Positions 23,115-35,100 are shown, counted from the first letter of the stretch. The stretch: DNA of 64,000 nucleotides from Cliona cf. orientalis (GCA_963930775.1 OZ005696.1:9909042-9973041); one strand, 5' to 3'. Made by a program: numbers and translations. The notes: generated from the letters alone by a model not told the origin.

Positions 23115-23447
23115 TTATTTGTTTCTTTCAGTGAGCGGCAGTTTCTCAAGTTTGTTAGCTTCTTTGTCAGGATTAGCTTTGCACTGTTCGTTCTCGTAGT
23201 TGAGGATCTGCCTCACATCACAGTTGGCTTTCGTCTGGACGCCCTGGATCTGGATGGGTGTTCTCAAAACGTTCTTTGATGGTGACCTTGGGTCTTCGTT
23301 CGATGCGGGCAACTTCAACTTCAAGGGAGTACGATCCACATTTTGCGACGGAGATCGTGGATCCAATACACTGGAGTAGTTATCCTTCGCCTGTTGAGGC
23401 GTATGTGTTTGCTGTTCGCTTCCAACTCGGCTCTCGGTGCCCCCCAT
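23115..23447 (-). CDS. CDCA3: CDCA3-like small protein (single exon)
   Basis: One exon of 110 codons. It opens MGGTESRVG, so Gly2 could be N-myristoylated. Two copies of a D-P-R-S-P-S-x-N-V-x-R-T-P motif are present: VLDPRSPSQNVDRTPLKLKL and EDPRSPSKNVLRTPIQIQ. Vertebrate CDCA3 (TOME-1), an SCF-associated trigger of mitotic entry, shares the MG start and repeated DPRSP...RTPI motifs, all potential CDK sites. The protein is much shorter than vertebrate CDCA3 (about 270 residues), and I see no clear KEN or D-box beyond short basic stretches, so orthology is likely but not certain. Tandem E2F-like sites sit just upstream, fitting a cell-cycle gene. Confidence 0.68.
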   Translation of the reverse strand: MGGTESRVGSEQQTHTPQQAKDNYSSVLDPRSPSQNVDRTPLKLKLPASNEDPRSPSKNVLRTPIQIQGVQTKANCDVRQILNYENEQCKANPDKEANKLEKLPLTERNK

Positions 23448-23541
23448 CTTTTGTACTTGTAGGATTTAAATTTTGCTGACGCTAGCAAAATTTTATAAGC
23501 GAGCGCTGCGCGCGAAAGCGCGAAAATTAACGTACGTAACC
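23448..23541. promoter_or_regulatory. Divergent promoter CDCA3-like (-) / NlpC-TTLL10 (+) with tandem E2F-like sites
   Basis: 94 bp between start codons. GCGCGAAA occurs twice in tandem (23510-23517 and 23518-23525). On the minus strand this reads TTTTCGCGCTTTCGCGC, two overlapping E2F/DP-type sites facing the CDCA3-like gene. Confidence 0.55.
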
Positions 23542-26500
23542 ATGACAACAGCTGATGGAGACGCAATGGCAATCAGTGGAGAAGAAGCGAACTCTGCCTT
23601 AGATGGTAGAGAGATCAAAGGAGACGCAATCAGTCTCCAAGAAGCCTTTTTGCAGTTCAAGAGAAAGAAGCAGGTAATGCCAGATATTATAATTTTTAAA
23701 AGAAGTATGCAGGGAAATTATGATCAAAGTCCATCTATGCATCTATGATCAAGAATCACTTTATAATTAATTTTTAGGATGAAGTTCGCGAGAGGCTGGC
23801 CATGGAGAGGCAGGCAGCAAGCCAACGCAGAGATCCACTCCATATGAAAGCTCTGAGGGAAAAGTTTTTAGCCAGAGCATTGGAGTATGTTGGTGTTCCA
23901 TATGCCCAGAGATACCACCCCCCAGAGTGTAAGTAGCTGTCTCAGTGTTGAGGTATTAGCTATCACCACTGTTGACTGCAGCACCGACACACCATGCTGA
24001 GCTGTTCCTGGACTGCTGCGGCCTAGTGAGAAGAGTAGTAAGAGATCTGAAGGAGGAGTTTGGATTCACGATTGGGCCATGGAATCAAGCCTACCAGGTC
24101 TGTTGTTCAACTATCAATAGTATTATTAATTCACAGTGCCCCATATGTGATACCACGTGACGATAGTTTGACACACTTCCCATTGCTCTGAGTGGGACGG
24201 ATGACATGAAGCCAGGAGACCTGGTCTTTATATCAGCAACATACTACAATCCTAAAGGTACACACAGTAACACATGTACTGTATAGTGTACAATAATGTC
24301 TGTTATTTTTTTTTCAGCGAAGAAGCAGCGTCATGATATTGTGCATGTGGAGATTTGGGTTGGTGATGGAGAGAAGACGCTTGGAGCTCGCTGGCAGAAG
24401 GGGGTGTGAGTATACTACAGTAACATTTCCCTTATTCTTTAGCTGATTCATGCATTGTGTGTTGAATCAGAGTGGAGATTCATGATTCTTACAAGTTTGT
24501 ATCCAAGTCCTACCATAGCATGGTCTTCCACTTTCGTTCTATTGACACATGGCTTGCTGGAGAGTGTGAAAGGTTTGTGCAGTAATTATTATTCAGATTG
24601 ACTATATAGGATTAGTGGATGTGGTGATAGTGGAATGGAATGTTGTGCAGCCACTGTGAGGAACATCCTTGGAAGATTAGGTCATTCAATCCTGACAAGA
24701 GGAGCATCTTCTCCCTTGAAGGGGAGGAGGAGGGAGGGGAGGAGCTGTGCCACGCCTACAGCCAGCAGCTAGGGGAGACACCATCAGCTGGGGAGGCTGC
24801 TGATAGTACTACATGTACAGTGACATGCTCAGAGCAATCAGTGCCGGAGACTGATTCAGAAGATCTGTGTTCAAAGGAGAATGGAGTAGCTTCTAGTGGA
24901 CATGGTACAGTGAGAGACTCTGAGCAGCTGTGTGCAGGTGATGGTGAGCCACAGCAGAGTAGGTCCGCAATGACATCTCCATCAAAGACCATACCATCAG
25001 CTGGAAGATTAGCATCAATTAGGGGAACATCATCAAAGACATTTGTAATCTGTGGAGGCAATGCAGCACCACTGTGAGTTAGCGAGTGATCATGGGAGGT
25101 ATGTATGATGGTGCATTTGGTAGTGTAGAGTGGAGCGGAGTTTGACTGGGATGGGCTGGGCCAAGCTAGGCGACAAGGCATCATACAGCTTCACTCTCAA
25201 GTGGGTCGAGCTTAAGCAACACATTGACTACAAGAACTTCAGGGAGGGAGAGCAAATGGTCAACCGAATACCAAATATACAACTGCTTACTACCAAAATA
25301 GGACTGCTCGAAAATCTGCGCTCCTACTGCAAGCTACATAGGTAATGAAGGGCCTTGATGGCGATACTATTAGATTTCATGGTGTAAGTGTACCCTAATC
25401 TAATTTATGACTTGATATCTCCATAATAGGCAGAAGCTTGATAATTTTGTACCAGAGACGTATCGCATGGATGTGGCAAACGAAAGGCAAGAGTTTCTTA
25501 AAAGCTTTCAAGGTGTGTAATAATATTATGGTATGGAGAGTAGATTATCTACTGTCTAACTTTATTTGCATTTCAGAAGGAGAACTGTGGATATGCAAAC
25601 CTACTGGAGCTAACCAGGTGCAGTGGGGCTGGGGTGGATGATCTCGGTACTAGTCAAGGTTGAGTGTATGCATGAGCCGATACTTGTGCAGGGTAAGGGA
25701 ATATTTCTAGTGAGGGAACTGCAGCAAATCTTAGAGAGGCTGGAGGTCGATGAGAGGTCATCTAAACCAGCGACAAGGCCAACAGCTCGCATAGTGCAAA
25801 GGCAAGTATGAGCTACTCCATTCAAATGTACTGTAATAATGTCTGTTTGTTGGTCTATAGGTACATCGGTAATCCCCTGTTGCTACGTGGTCGAAAATTT
25901 GACCTGCGTGTGTACATGCTGTTGGTGGCAAGCAATCCTTGGGTGGTGCTCTACAGGCAGGGCTATATCAGACTGTGCTGTGAGGCGTATCAGCTGAGCT
26001 CAGCTAATCTAGGGGTACATTTGACCAACCAGTACCAGCAGAGAAAGAACCCTCTCTATCAACAAATCAAGGATGACACAGTATGAATTTTTTTTTATTT
26101 ATACGCATGCTGTGTGTACATGTGTGTGTGCTCATCTGCAGGTTTGGGATTTTGATAAATTTCAAGAGTGTCTGAGTGAAGAGCATGGTCTACCTAGTGA
26201 CTGGGTCAATGCAACTCTCACTGTATGTCAGCCATAACTAACTCATCCTGATACATTATAGTATTATATATTTATTATGGTATTTGCATTCCGACAGAGA
26301 CGACTTATTTCTATCATGACAACTTGTTTCAACAGTGTGAAGCACAAACTGAGCCATGCCGTGGGCTATTTCGATCTGCTAGGCTTTGACTTCATGCTAG
26401 ACAGCCAGTTCAATGTACATACTTATGCATACCACTAGATCAATGCACAGACTCAGACTGAGCATGCTTTGTACTATGTAGGTTTGGTTGATTGAGGTAA

Positions 26501-26732
26501 ATGTGAACCCCGCTCTGCACACCAACTGCTCTACGCTTGCCTCCATCTCTCCGGCTGTTGTTCAAGAGACGCTAGGTAAGAGAAGACATGCAGTATTTTT
26601 AGTTTATTGCATATTGCTCAATCTCTGGCTGCAGCTATTGCTGTTGAAGTGTTTGGCAAGTGTCGGAGAAATAAACCACTTCTGCCACTCTCTACACTGA
26701 ACCATTTCCGCCTAATATGGCCTAACTCCTAG
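23542..26732 (+). CDS. TTLL10: NlpC/P60-like peptidase domain fused to TTLL10-type tubulin ligase
   Basis: Sixteen exons (23542-23673, 23778-23928, 23982-24097, 24167-24257, 24318-24405, 24471-24572, 24651-25073, 25129-25341, 25430-25512, 25577-25617, 25692-25801, 25861-26080, 26142-26222, 26298-26414, 26482-26575, 26635-26732) total 2160 nt and encode 719 residues. Residues about 60-215 look like NlpC/P60: LFLDCCGLV (Cys106), MKPGDLVFIS, IVHVEIWVGDG (His173) and VVEIHDSY (His197) give a Cys-His-His set. A Ser/acidic linker follows. From about residue 355 the protein is TTL/ATP-grasp of the TTLL10 type: FREGEQMVNRIPN, LLTTKIGLLENLRSY, ELWICKPTGANQGKGIFLVR, ARIVQRYIGNPLLLRGRKFD, GVHLTNQYQQRKNPLY, GYFDLLGFDFMLD, WLIEVNVNPALHTNCS. 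TTLL10 extends polyglycine chains on tubulin and other proteins. The intron after 25801 uses a GC donor. The fusion is contiguous in phase across every junction. Confidence 0.88.
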
Positions 26733-26817
26733 CACCGTTTATATTGCATTGCGTGTATGTATGTATATATTGTGTAGGATGTGAGTGTCACATGACCTGT
26801 ACATGTGTGGCGGGTGG

Positions 26818-26854
26818 GGGCCGGGGCCGGCCGGGGCCGGGGCTGGCCCGGGCC
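26818..26854. promoter_or_regulatory. Short GC-rich tract upstream of PTPN11-like gene
   Basis: A CCGGGGCCGG-type tandem of about 37 bp in an otherwise AT-rich genome. It lies 156 bp upstream of the PTPN11-like start and could be part of its promoter; no specific factor site is claimed. Confidence 0.3.
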
Positions 26855-27009
26855 ATTTTATATTGAGTGCTGCATGTATTACTATTGCATAGATAGATTA
26901 TTGCAATCATTGTTTGTACGATTTCCGGCTATAGCGCGAGCGAGTCAGTACAGTGATAGAGAGCGATCGTGGTCTTTCCGAGTGATCAGACGACTATCCG
27001 AGGATTTCT

Positions 27010-29491
27010 ATGGCTACAAGAAGGTGAGCTTGGCTCTCTCTAAACTCAATCCAGTGATCTACTGTTGACCTTTTATGATCGCCCTTGAACGGCAGGTGGT
27101 TTCACGCACATATTACTGGGCAGCAAGCCGAAGAGGTGTTAGTGAGCAAGGGTCAAGATGGTAGCTTTCTGTGCCGGCCCAGCCAGACCAACCCAGGGGA
27201 CTTCACCCTCTCTGTCAGGTACACAGCGACAAATTCCCTTGTAGCCAGCGTTTGATGTTGTTTGTAGCTGATGTATCAAGTACGTGTGTGTGCCTACTAG
27301 GCGTGGTGACGAAGTGACGCATATCAAGATCCAGAACTCTGGCGACTACTATGATCTGTATGGGGGAGAGAAGTTTGCCACCCTGGGGGAGCTGGTTGGC
27401 TTCTATATGGACAACCCAGGCACCTTGAGAGAGAAGAATGGAATGGTTATCGAACTCAAACTACCTCTAAACTCTGACGAGGTCACGGCTGAAAGGTCAG
27501 AGCCAGCGGCATGATGATTATAGATCTATGTACTTGCAAAATTAATGTTGATATTGAATGTTGCTGAATTAGCAGAACTGTTTAGAATTTCACCCTGTCC
27601 CAAAGTGTGCAAAAAAGTGTTTAGTGATAAGGAGTGAGGTAGTGTTGTGAGTGTGGGGCTTGGGATTTGGTTGTGTGTTTTCAAATAGGAACTAACAGTG
27701 AGTGGAACAACAAATTGACAAGCTTATATATACATACATGTACTTTGTGTCATCATAATAGGTGGTACCACAGCTCGCTAACAGGTCGAGAGGCTGAAAC
27801 ACTTTTGCTAGCCAAGGGTCAAGATGGTAGCTACCTCGTGCGTTCCTCTGTACACAACCCTGGATCGTTTGTGCTATCAGCACGAGTCGACGAGAGGGTC
27901 TCTCACGTCATGATCAGAAACAGAGATAATAACTTTGACGTTGGAGGTGGGCCAACGTTTCCCTCCCTCACAGAGCTTGTGGAGCACTACAAGAAGAACC
28001 CAATGGTGGAGACATCAGGCACCGTCATCAACCTCAAGGTGCCCTTCCATGCCACCTCATTCCTGCCCGCCAACATCAATGCCAGGGTTGTTGAGCTGCA
28101 GAAGCAACACCAAGATGTCTATGGAAAGGCTGGCTTCTGGGAGGAGTTTGAAGTAAGCTGCTGCTGATACTGCTAATGTTGATAGATCCACTTAATCGTT
28201 TGCATGTTATGTGCCTGTAGCAACTCCAACAGCAGGAATGCAAGCATCTGTACAGTAGAAAGGAAGGAGCACGACCTGAAAATAAACCAAAGAATAGATA
28301 CAAAAACATTCTACCATGTAAGAGAAACTGTACAGTTGCATAGTTGTTGACACTGGAATGTTATTGCACCATTTGATATTCTGGCACAGTTGACCACACA
28401 CGAGTAAGTCTGAAGATTGACATTGATGGAGATGGACCAGGGGCTGACTATATCAACGCAAACTACATCAGCGGAGAGGTGCCTGGCTCAGAGAGGACGT
28501 ACGTAGCTACACAGGGATGCCTGCCTGGCACTGTGCTCGACCTCTGGAAAATGATATGGCAAGAAAATGCTCTCGTTATTGTCATGACAACTAATGAAGT
28601 AGAGAGAGGAAGAGTGAGTGTGAATGTGGGCTATTTAGTAATGGATGTTTATTGAGCATAATATTTATGTGTGGTTTCTCAGAACAAGTGTACTCGTTAC
28701 TGGCCTGAGGTTGAACAGGACAAGGTCTATGGTCACGTACATGTTGCGAATCTGAAGGAGACGACCAACCCTCACTACATCCTGCGAGAGTTCCTCGTCC
28801 ACCATGACAGTGAAGACTCAGAAGGAAGACACATATCACAGTTTCACTTCAAGGCATGGCCAGACCATGGTGTACCCCACGACCCTGGTACTGTGCTCGG
28901 CTTTCTCTCTGACGTGACTTTGAAGCAGAGCACTCTTGCTGCTGAAGGTCTGTCCCCCGGCCCTATCGTGGTGCATTGCTCGGCAGGTATCGGCCGAACA
29001 GGCACCTTCATTGTGATCGACATCCTCATAAACCTCATCACCTACCAAGGTATAATTAAACTGCTAGTGACTCTAGTGTATTGCTGTGTGCTTGGCATGG
29101 AGCACTGACCTTCCTTATATGACCCTCTCTGCATGCCAGGCTGGGATAACGAGATTGACATCCAAAAGACTATCCAACTGGTGCGGGCCCAGCGCTCTGG
29201 AATGGTACAAACAGAGGTACGTTTGTTTGGATGTGATTGGTCAACAATTATTGATAATAGTGTTATTGATGTGCACAGCAACAGTACAAGTTTGTGTACC
29301 AGGCAATTCTTGCATATGTGGAGTCGCAGCAAGCGCTGATGGGAGTGGTAAGTTGAGTGCTGGTTGTGAGTGATTGCCTTACTGAGCTTATCCCAATACA
29401 GGGTGATAACTATGGAAATATGAAATACCCCACAAAAGCCAAGGCTGGAGCAGTAGAGGAGCCTTTGTACTCCAATACATCTGGCCAATAA
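27010..29491 (+). CDS. PTPN11: SHP-2-like tyrosine phosphatase (two SH2 domains plus PTP)
   Basis: Ten exons (27010-27023, 27096-27218, 27301-27495, 27762-28152, 28221-28317, 28390-28613, 28683-29049, 29140-29216, 29279-29347, 29402-29491) total 1647 nt and encode 548 residues. It starts [23 protein letters not shown]2 includes [20 protein letters not shown] and the [14 protein letters not shown] loop that docks into the catalytic cleft in SHP proteins. C-SH2 starts [16 protein letters not shown] with GSYLVRSS. The PTP domain has the substrate-recognition [22 protein letters not shown] and [14 protein letters not shown] (Cys447). The tail carries Y-G-N-M and Y-S-N-T, both Y-x-N Grb2-type sites comparable to the SHP-2 tail tyrosines. 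It would act downstream of receptor tyrosine kinases. The first coding exon is only 14 nt. Confidence 0.95.
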
Positions 29492-29883
29492 GGTAGTTAC
29501 TCTGCTCTAGTATGCTGTGCTATTATCATGATTTGCCTAAACAGGCTTAGAGAGAGTGTGTGTACATGTGTGCTGCTACCTATAATCACTGTCTGTCTAC
29601 AGAACTATTATAATTACTTATATCAGTTTTTTATAATAATAATAATATTATTATTATGTTATTCAGTGACTTAAATTTTTGTGGTGCTTTTCATACAATG
29701 CATATCACATACACTCACAGATAGCCTTCTTAGTTTGTTATTAATAACAATTATTATTATTATTAATTTTTGTGTCCATGGTCACGATTACTCTTTATTA
29801 GTACAGTGCATGTCTACATGACGCTGATCTACGTTACATTCTACGCATGCGCACATCTGCAAGAGCAATTCAAACGGTCTAAA

Positions 29884-31928
29884 ATGTCGGTCATGTCCTG
29901 GAGCTGTGCTCTGGTGGTATGTTTATTGCCGTTGGTGGCGAATGGCTGGTGGCCGTTCTCTGGCCAAACCAGCAGTGAACCAGCCCATCTCTCAGCAGAA
30001 AAGGATCCTGACCGCTCCAGGAACGCTGCTCAATTTGAGATGATGTCTGCAGAGCAGAAGTTTCTTAGCGAGGCTCAGCAGTTCCTCGATCTCTCTCCCC
30101 TGGACCAGTGCCTCCATGGAGTAAGTGAGAAACCAAGTACAAATCTTAAAGCTACTATCGGATAGAAGCAATATACTCTTGATAGAAGGGAATGGGATTG
30201 AGACAGACATTTTTAATATTCTATAGGTTGTGAGTCGTCTTCGTTTTTCTTGTGGAGAGATGTCTGAAGAAGAGCTGGGGAAACTGTCAGTTCAACTGCT
30301 CAACTGTCAGAGTGCGGCTGAAGCCAGGCCCACCTTCACATGCACCCAACATATGGTTAGCCAATGATAATCATAATTAATTTTATGCTCAGAGTATTTA
30401 ATATAATATATCTTTAGAGCCTCTCTGAGTGCACACAACCTATGGACGCCCACACATGGAATACATACCACATCATCAGCAACCGAGCTCGTAGTGTCTG
30501 CTATGCCACACGACAGCAGCAGTTTAGGAGACAGACAGAACTGGCAGTCAACAAGCTATCAGCAGCAACCATCGACCAGCTGCAGGCAATGGAGGACCTA
30601 TCAAACAGCCAACAGCAAATCAAGCAAGCTACTGTAGACTCACTCAAAGTGAGATGAAGTTGTGTGCATGTACACATGTACACACTCACTATTTTCATGA
30701 TCATATTTCATAGAGCCTCCAGGATCACCAAAGCAGCATGCTAGAGTCACAGAAGGAAATCTTAGCTAGCCAAGAGGGAGCCAGAGAGAAGCTAGCACAT
30801 AATCTCGAGCAGCTGACTCGTGAGAAACAGCTAATCAACAGTGGCCAGGAACAGCTCACCAATATGACAAAAAACATCCACCAGCAGCTGGGTAAGGGAA
30901 GCAATGTCAACCAGTAACATGAAGCACATGCTTACGTACGTATACACAGAGGCAGCTGCAGATCTACTGGGAGACCAGGAGGACAGCATGAGAAAAGGAC
31001 ACAGGCAAATCCAGGAAGACATCTCCAAAGTCAAACAGAATATACAACAAGTCTGGGAGAGAGTAGGTGAGTAGCAGTTGTACGAATGACCCCGTGTGTA
31101 CGTTAGTTTGTCTCATGCCAGATTCTAGTACTGCTGAGCTGCTTCAAGTTATGGAGGAGATGGGTGCACAGTATGAGGCTACCATGGACAATCTTCGTCT
31201 TATCAACTCGTCAGTGTCGTCGATGATGGGTGTGGTTCTGCATATGCAGGCCATGCTCTCCTCGCAGCTAGACTGGGTGATGGAGAGCCTCGGAGGAGCC
31301 AAAGATGGCCTCAGGGTGCTAACAACACTGGCCACTCATGCCGCCTTCCTCTTCCTTGCTGTGCTCTGTGTTCTATTTGTGAAAGCTCCAGGACTGACAC
31401 GGCTCTCTCTCCTCATCATTGTCTCTCTAAATGCAGTCATTGAAATTCGTTACAAAGTATCTCTCACATTTGTTGGCTTGACGATCCTTCAAACTGTCAT
31501 CATGCTCTGTGAGTAGCTAGCTACCCAGCCCGGCCCTAGCTGAAGGATCTGTTTCATGTCATTTGTGCTTCAATGCAGGCAACTGGATATTCTTGTGGAG
31601 GAAGCAGCCAGAGAAGCCGAAATCCCCTCTCCCTCAACTGAGACCACTGTCTCCTAAACTTTGTGATGACTGGAAAGATGGCTGTATTGGCCCAGAAGAC
31701 CCAGAGACTATAACACACACTCCCTCCAAGGCCCAACCTGCAAGCAGTCCTCCACTGATGTCCCGTCACAACACCCCTACACCACTCTCAGCTAGTCTGC
31801 TCCAGTGCGAGGCTAGTTCCGGAATGGGACTTCAGTGCGAGGCTAGAACCAGAACGGGACTTCAGTGCAAGCTGGCTGCTTTGGAAGGTGGAAGGCTGTG
31901 TAGAAGGCATGCAGCAAGGCAACACTGA
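29884..31928 (+). CDS. bmb: Brambleberry (Kar5/GEX1 karyogamy family)
   Basis: Seven exons (29884-30120, 30227-30355, 30418-30648, 30714-30891, 30950-31066, 31122-31508, 31579-31928) total 1629 nt and encode 542 residues. A signal peptide (SWSCALVVCLLPLVANGWW) supports the start at 29884. The Cys-rich domain typical of the family follows: LDQCLHGVVSRLRFSCGEMS, LSVQLLNCQSAAEARPTFTC, LSECTQPMDAHTWNTYHIIS and NRARSVCYATRQQQFRRQ. A long coiled-coil region then leads to hydrophobic helices (HAAFLFLAVLCVLFVKAP, LSLLIIVSLNAVIEIRY, LTFVGLTILQTVIML). Family members sit in the nuclear envelope and are needed for nuclear or pronuclear fusion (yeast Kar5, plant GEX1, fish Brambleberry). The C-terminus has an unusual C-x9-C-x9-C-x10-C-x2-H tail. 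An NRF1-like site lies at 29842-29853. Confidence 0.92.
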
Positions 31929-32172
31929 CCCAGTGCTATTTGTCACAATACAAACAGTAACCATTATATTATGCACATGTCCATACTAATGTATACACAG
32001 CTCTACAGGAACTATTTTTTTCTTATTGGAGTGCACTAGAATATAATTTTCTTAGTAAAAAAACAATCTATTATTACAAAGACAGTATACCATTAATTTT
32101 CCATAGATTGGGATAAAAAGATACTTCATGAATGATAAAAAAACAAGCTAAGTCTTGGGATATTAAAAATGA
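31929..32172. other. Convergent 3' spacer Brambleberry / DAGL
   Basis: 244 bp of AT-rich sequence between convergent stops, probably both 3' UTRs. No gene is seen. Confidence 0.5.
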
Positions 32173-35100
32173 TCACACAAGTGTTTCAGAGTGGGTAGAG
32201 AGATTAAGATTTGATGTTGGCACCGTTAGATTGAGATGCTTGGGTCGACTGGGTTGATTTTCTCTGCTTTCCCGAGTCAGGATAGAGTTTTTGAAAGTCT
32301 CTCTTGGTCCACTTGTGGCTGTGGATAGATCAGTGGCCGCTGCTCTCTCATGGTGTACATCAGCAGCTACAGTAAGAGTGAGAGAGGGCACTTCTTGCTG
32401 GTGATGTTGAGTAGCTACTGTTTCCATGGCTCTCTGGGTTGCTAGTCTACCAGCAGCGGAGAGTTGTCTCTCTTCACTGACCATCGGAGTTTCGTTGACA
32501 AGAAATACAAACCCTGTCTCTTTTGTTGGCTCTTCATCCTTACATGCTCGAAATACTTGACGGTACAGTTTCTCTTTCTTCTCTCTTAGCTTTTTAATCT
32601 TTGAAGGATCATAGTGCGGGCTGTTTAGTAGCAGCTTGTCCCAGCAGAGTCTGAGCGCAGCAAGAACATGGTTGGGAAGATGATCTTCAATCATCCCTTT
32701 ATCGACAAGAATTGTGCCAAGATTTTCATTGTGCACCTCTCTGACAGATACATCATACTCTCTATTCACACCACAGCAACTCCTGCATACATAATACGCA
32801 CGTAAAGTTTATTGCAAACATGTGATAAAAGCTCAATACATATGCACACCCACTGACCATGTGGCCTTGGACGTCTTCACTTTCTTGTTGGTAATATGCA
32901 AGAGTCGCCCAGGAGGAAAGAGAGGTAGAAATGTGTCTCCATCGTGAGCCTGGCAGTACTGTAGCATCTGTGGTGCTGCCTTGTCCAGTGTCGTCCCAGG
33001 AGTGGCAGCGTGCTCAATGACCGGCTCGTGGTCTCCCAATGACAAACCTCCAGCTTCAAACAGAGAGGCAGACAAGATGGAAGCTCTAGGATGTAGGGAG
33101 ATGGCCATGTCGAATAGACCAGTCAGGACAGTTGATGTATCCTTTGGGTGAATTGATAATGACTTCTGAAGCTCACTCTTTTCCACGCTAGATGCTTCCC
33201 TGCATAAGAATGGCAACACAAATGTTGCAGTTGATCACCAAAAGCATACAGAACTTCAAAATACTGCATACATGAACATTTTTTGCTGGATAAAAATTTC
33301 ACCTATTTTATATTGCAGACAAATAGTTGGTGGAAAATTCGCTAATGCGGTGAAGGTCACCATAATTATCATTATTATTGCCCACTATGCAATTTAATAC
33401 AGGACAAAAAATTAGCATGATAAATTTTTTACCAATTAACCAAAGCAGGTGGCGAAGTGGGTGAAAATTTGGTAATGTGCACCCCTCTAATTTTAGATCA
33501 CCTTATGACTGGATTGAATATTTTGTCTCTAAGCCAGTTTTGAGTGGTAGAATGATTGCACACCAGGTCCTCAAGAGTACTGTCAGCCCCTTTGCCCTGC
33601 TCAGAGTCATATGCCTTCCTCACAGCACGTTTATGAAATAGAACTATATACTATTAAAGAAAATCAATCAACGCAGCTACTACCTGTGACATAGCTATAC
33701 ATGCCCTCACCTTTGGTAAGCGACAGCTCTCTAGCTGATCTTTGACAGCAAATTTGAGATAGAGAAGAGACCGTAAGGAAATTCTGAGAGAAAAAAGAAA
33801 TCCATCAAACTGCAGCTAAAATAACCAGAGATGATCAGTGCACCTTGGGACTAGATCGTTGCCAAGGACAACAGTGGTAATGAAGTCTTTGCAGTACTGA
33901 GCCAGAGGGAAGCTGAAGAGGGAGCCAGGTGGGGAGAAAGCATAGCACACCATGTTAGGGAACTTGAGGCTCTCACTGAGTTTGATGAGCAATGCTAGTA
34001 CACTGGCTACCCCAGCTCCAAGGGAATGTCCAGTGATGACAAGTCTATAACCCTATGTGTGTAAACCACACCATCACATGTAAAAAGGTTGTGGAGTAAC
34101 CATAGCTTACTTCGTGGTCAATAAAGGCATTTTGGAGGAGCTGCTGCTCAGAGAGAGTACTCACAATGCTCAGAGCTGCTTTTAACATGCCCTATTATTG
34201 TGTAGAAGAGCCTGTGAGCAGGTCAACAGAGAATCATGAAGTAACATACACCATGAACACATGTGTCCCTAACTCCAGCCACTTCAATATAGACCGGAGA
34301 ATAACTCATATTGGTCAGAGAATCCTTGAAAGATAGTGTACCTCTAATACACAGTACCACTGCCTTCATCTGGTGATCCAGACACACACAAAAAGGTAGG
34401 CTGTACACCTACATAGAGTGGAGCAACATAACAAGCTCTCTACCAGCATTGATAATGGTCTACCTGATTCTGACAACTGAGGTAGAGAATATCTTGCTCT
34501 TGGAGTCCAGTTTGAAGCGAGAGAGCTCCCACATTACATAAACAACATCCTTCTCCAACAAACGAGGAACGCCTTTGTTCGGAAAAACACCGATATTGAC
34601 AACGACAACTATGGAACAGAGAGAGAGAGAGAGAGGGGGGGGGGGGGAGAAAGAGAATGTGAGTGTGACATAGGGCCGGGGTAGGTTGATACCAGGTCAT
34701 AGTGCATAGCCGACACAGGCCACAGCACAGGTTATCAAACAGGTGCAGTGTCCACCCATAAACTCCCATAGCAAAGCGCATGTAGTGAACAAGATCTTCA
34801 AACAATAGCTGATTGTCCTACATAATCATTGGAACGCTGATAACTTAATAGATCTAGTACACTTTAGAGAATGCATTCAAGTATACCTCATCCTTCCAAT
34901 TGAATATGCCATCCTTTCGAATAATTTCTGGATCTAGTCCGTATCGCTGTGTACTAGGCATCATGCGAAATGTAGCCTGTACATAATGGTATACACATTT
35001 AATTATACATCCATATGTACTGTAGTGTATATGTACATACCTTGCGAAATTTTTCAGTGAGGTTGGGGTTATTTTTCTGATCGTGATGGACCAGCCTAAG

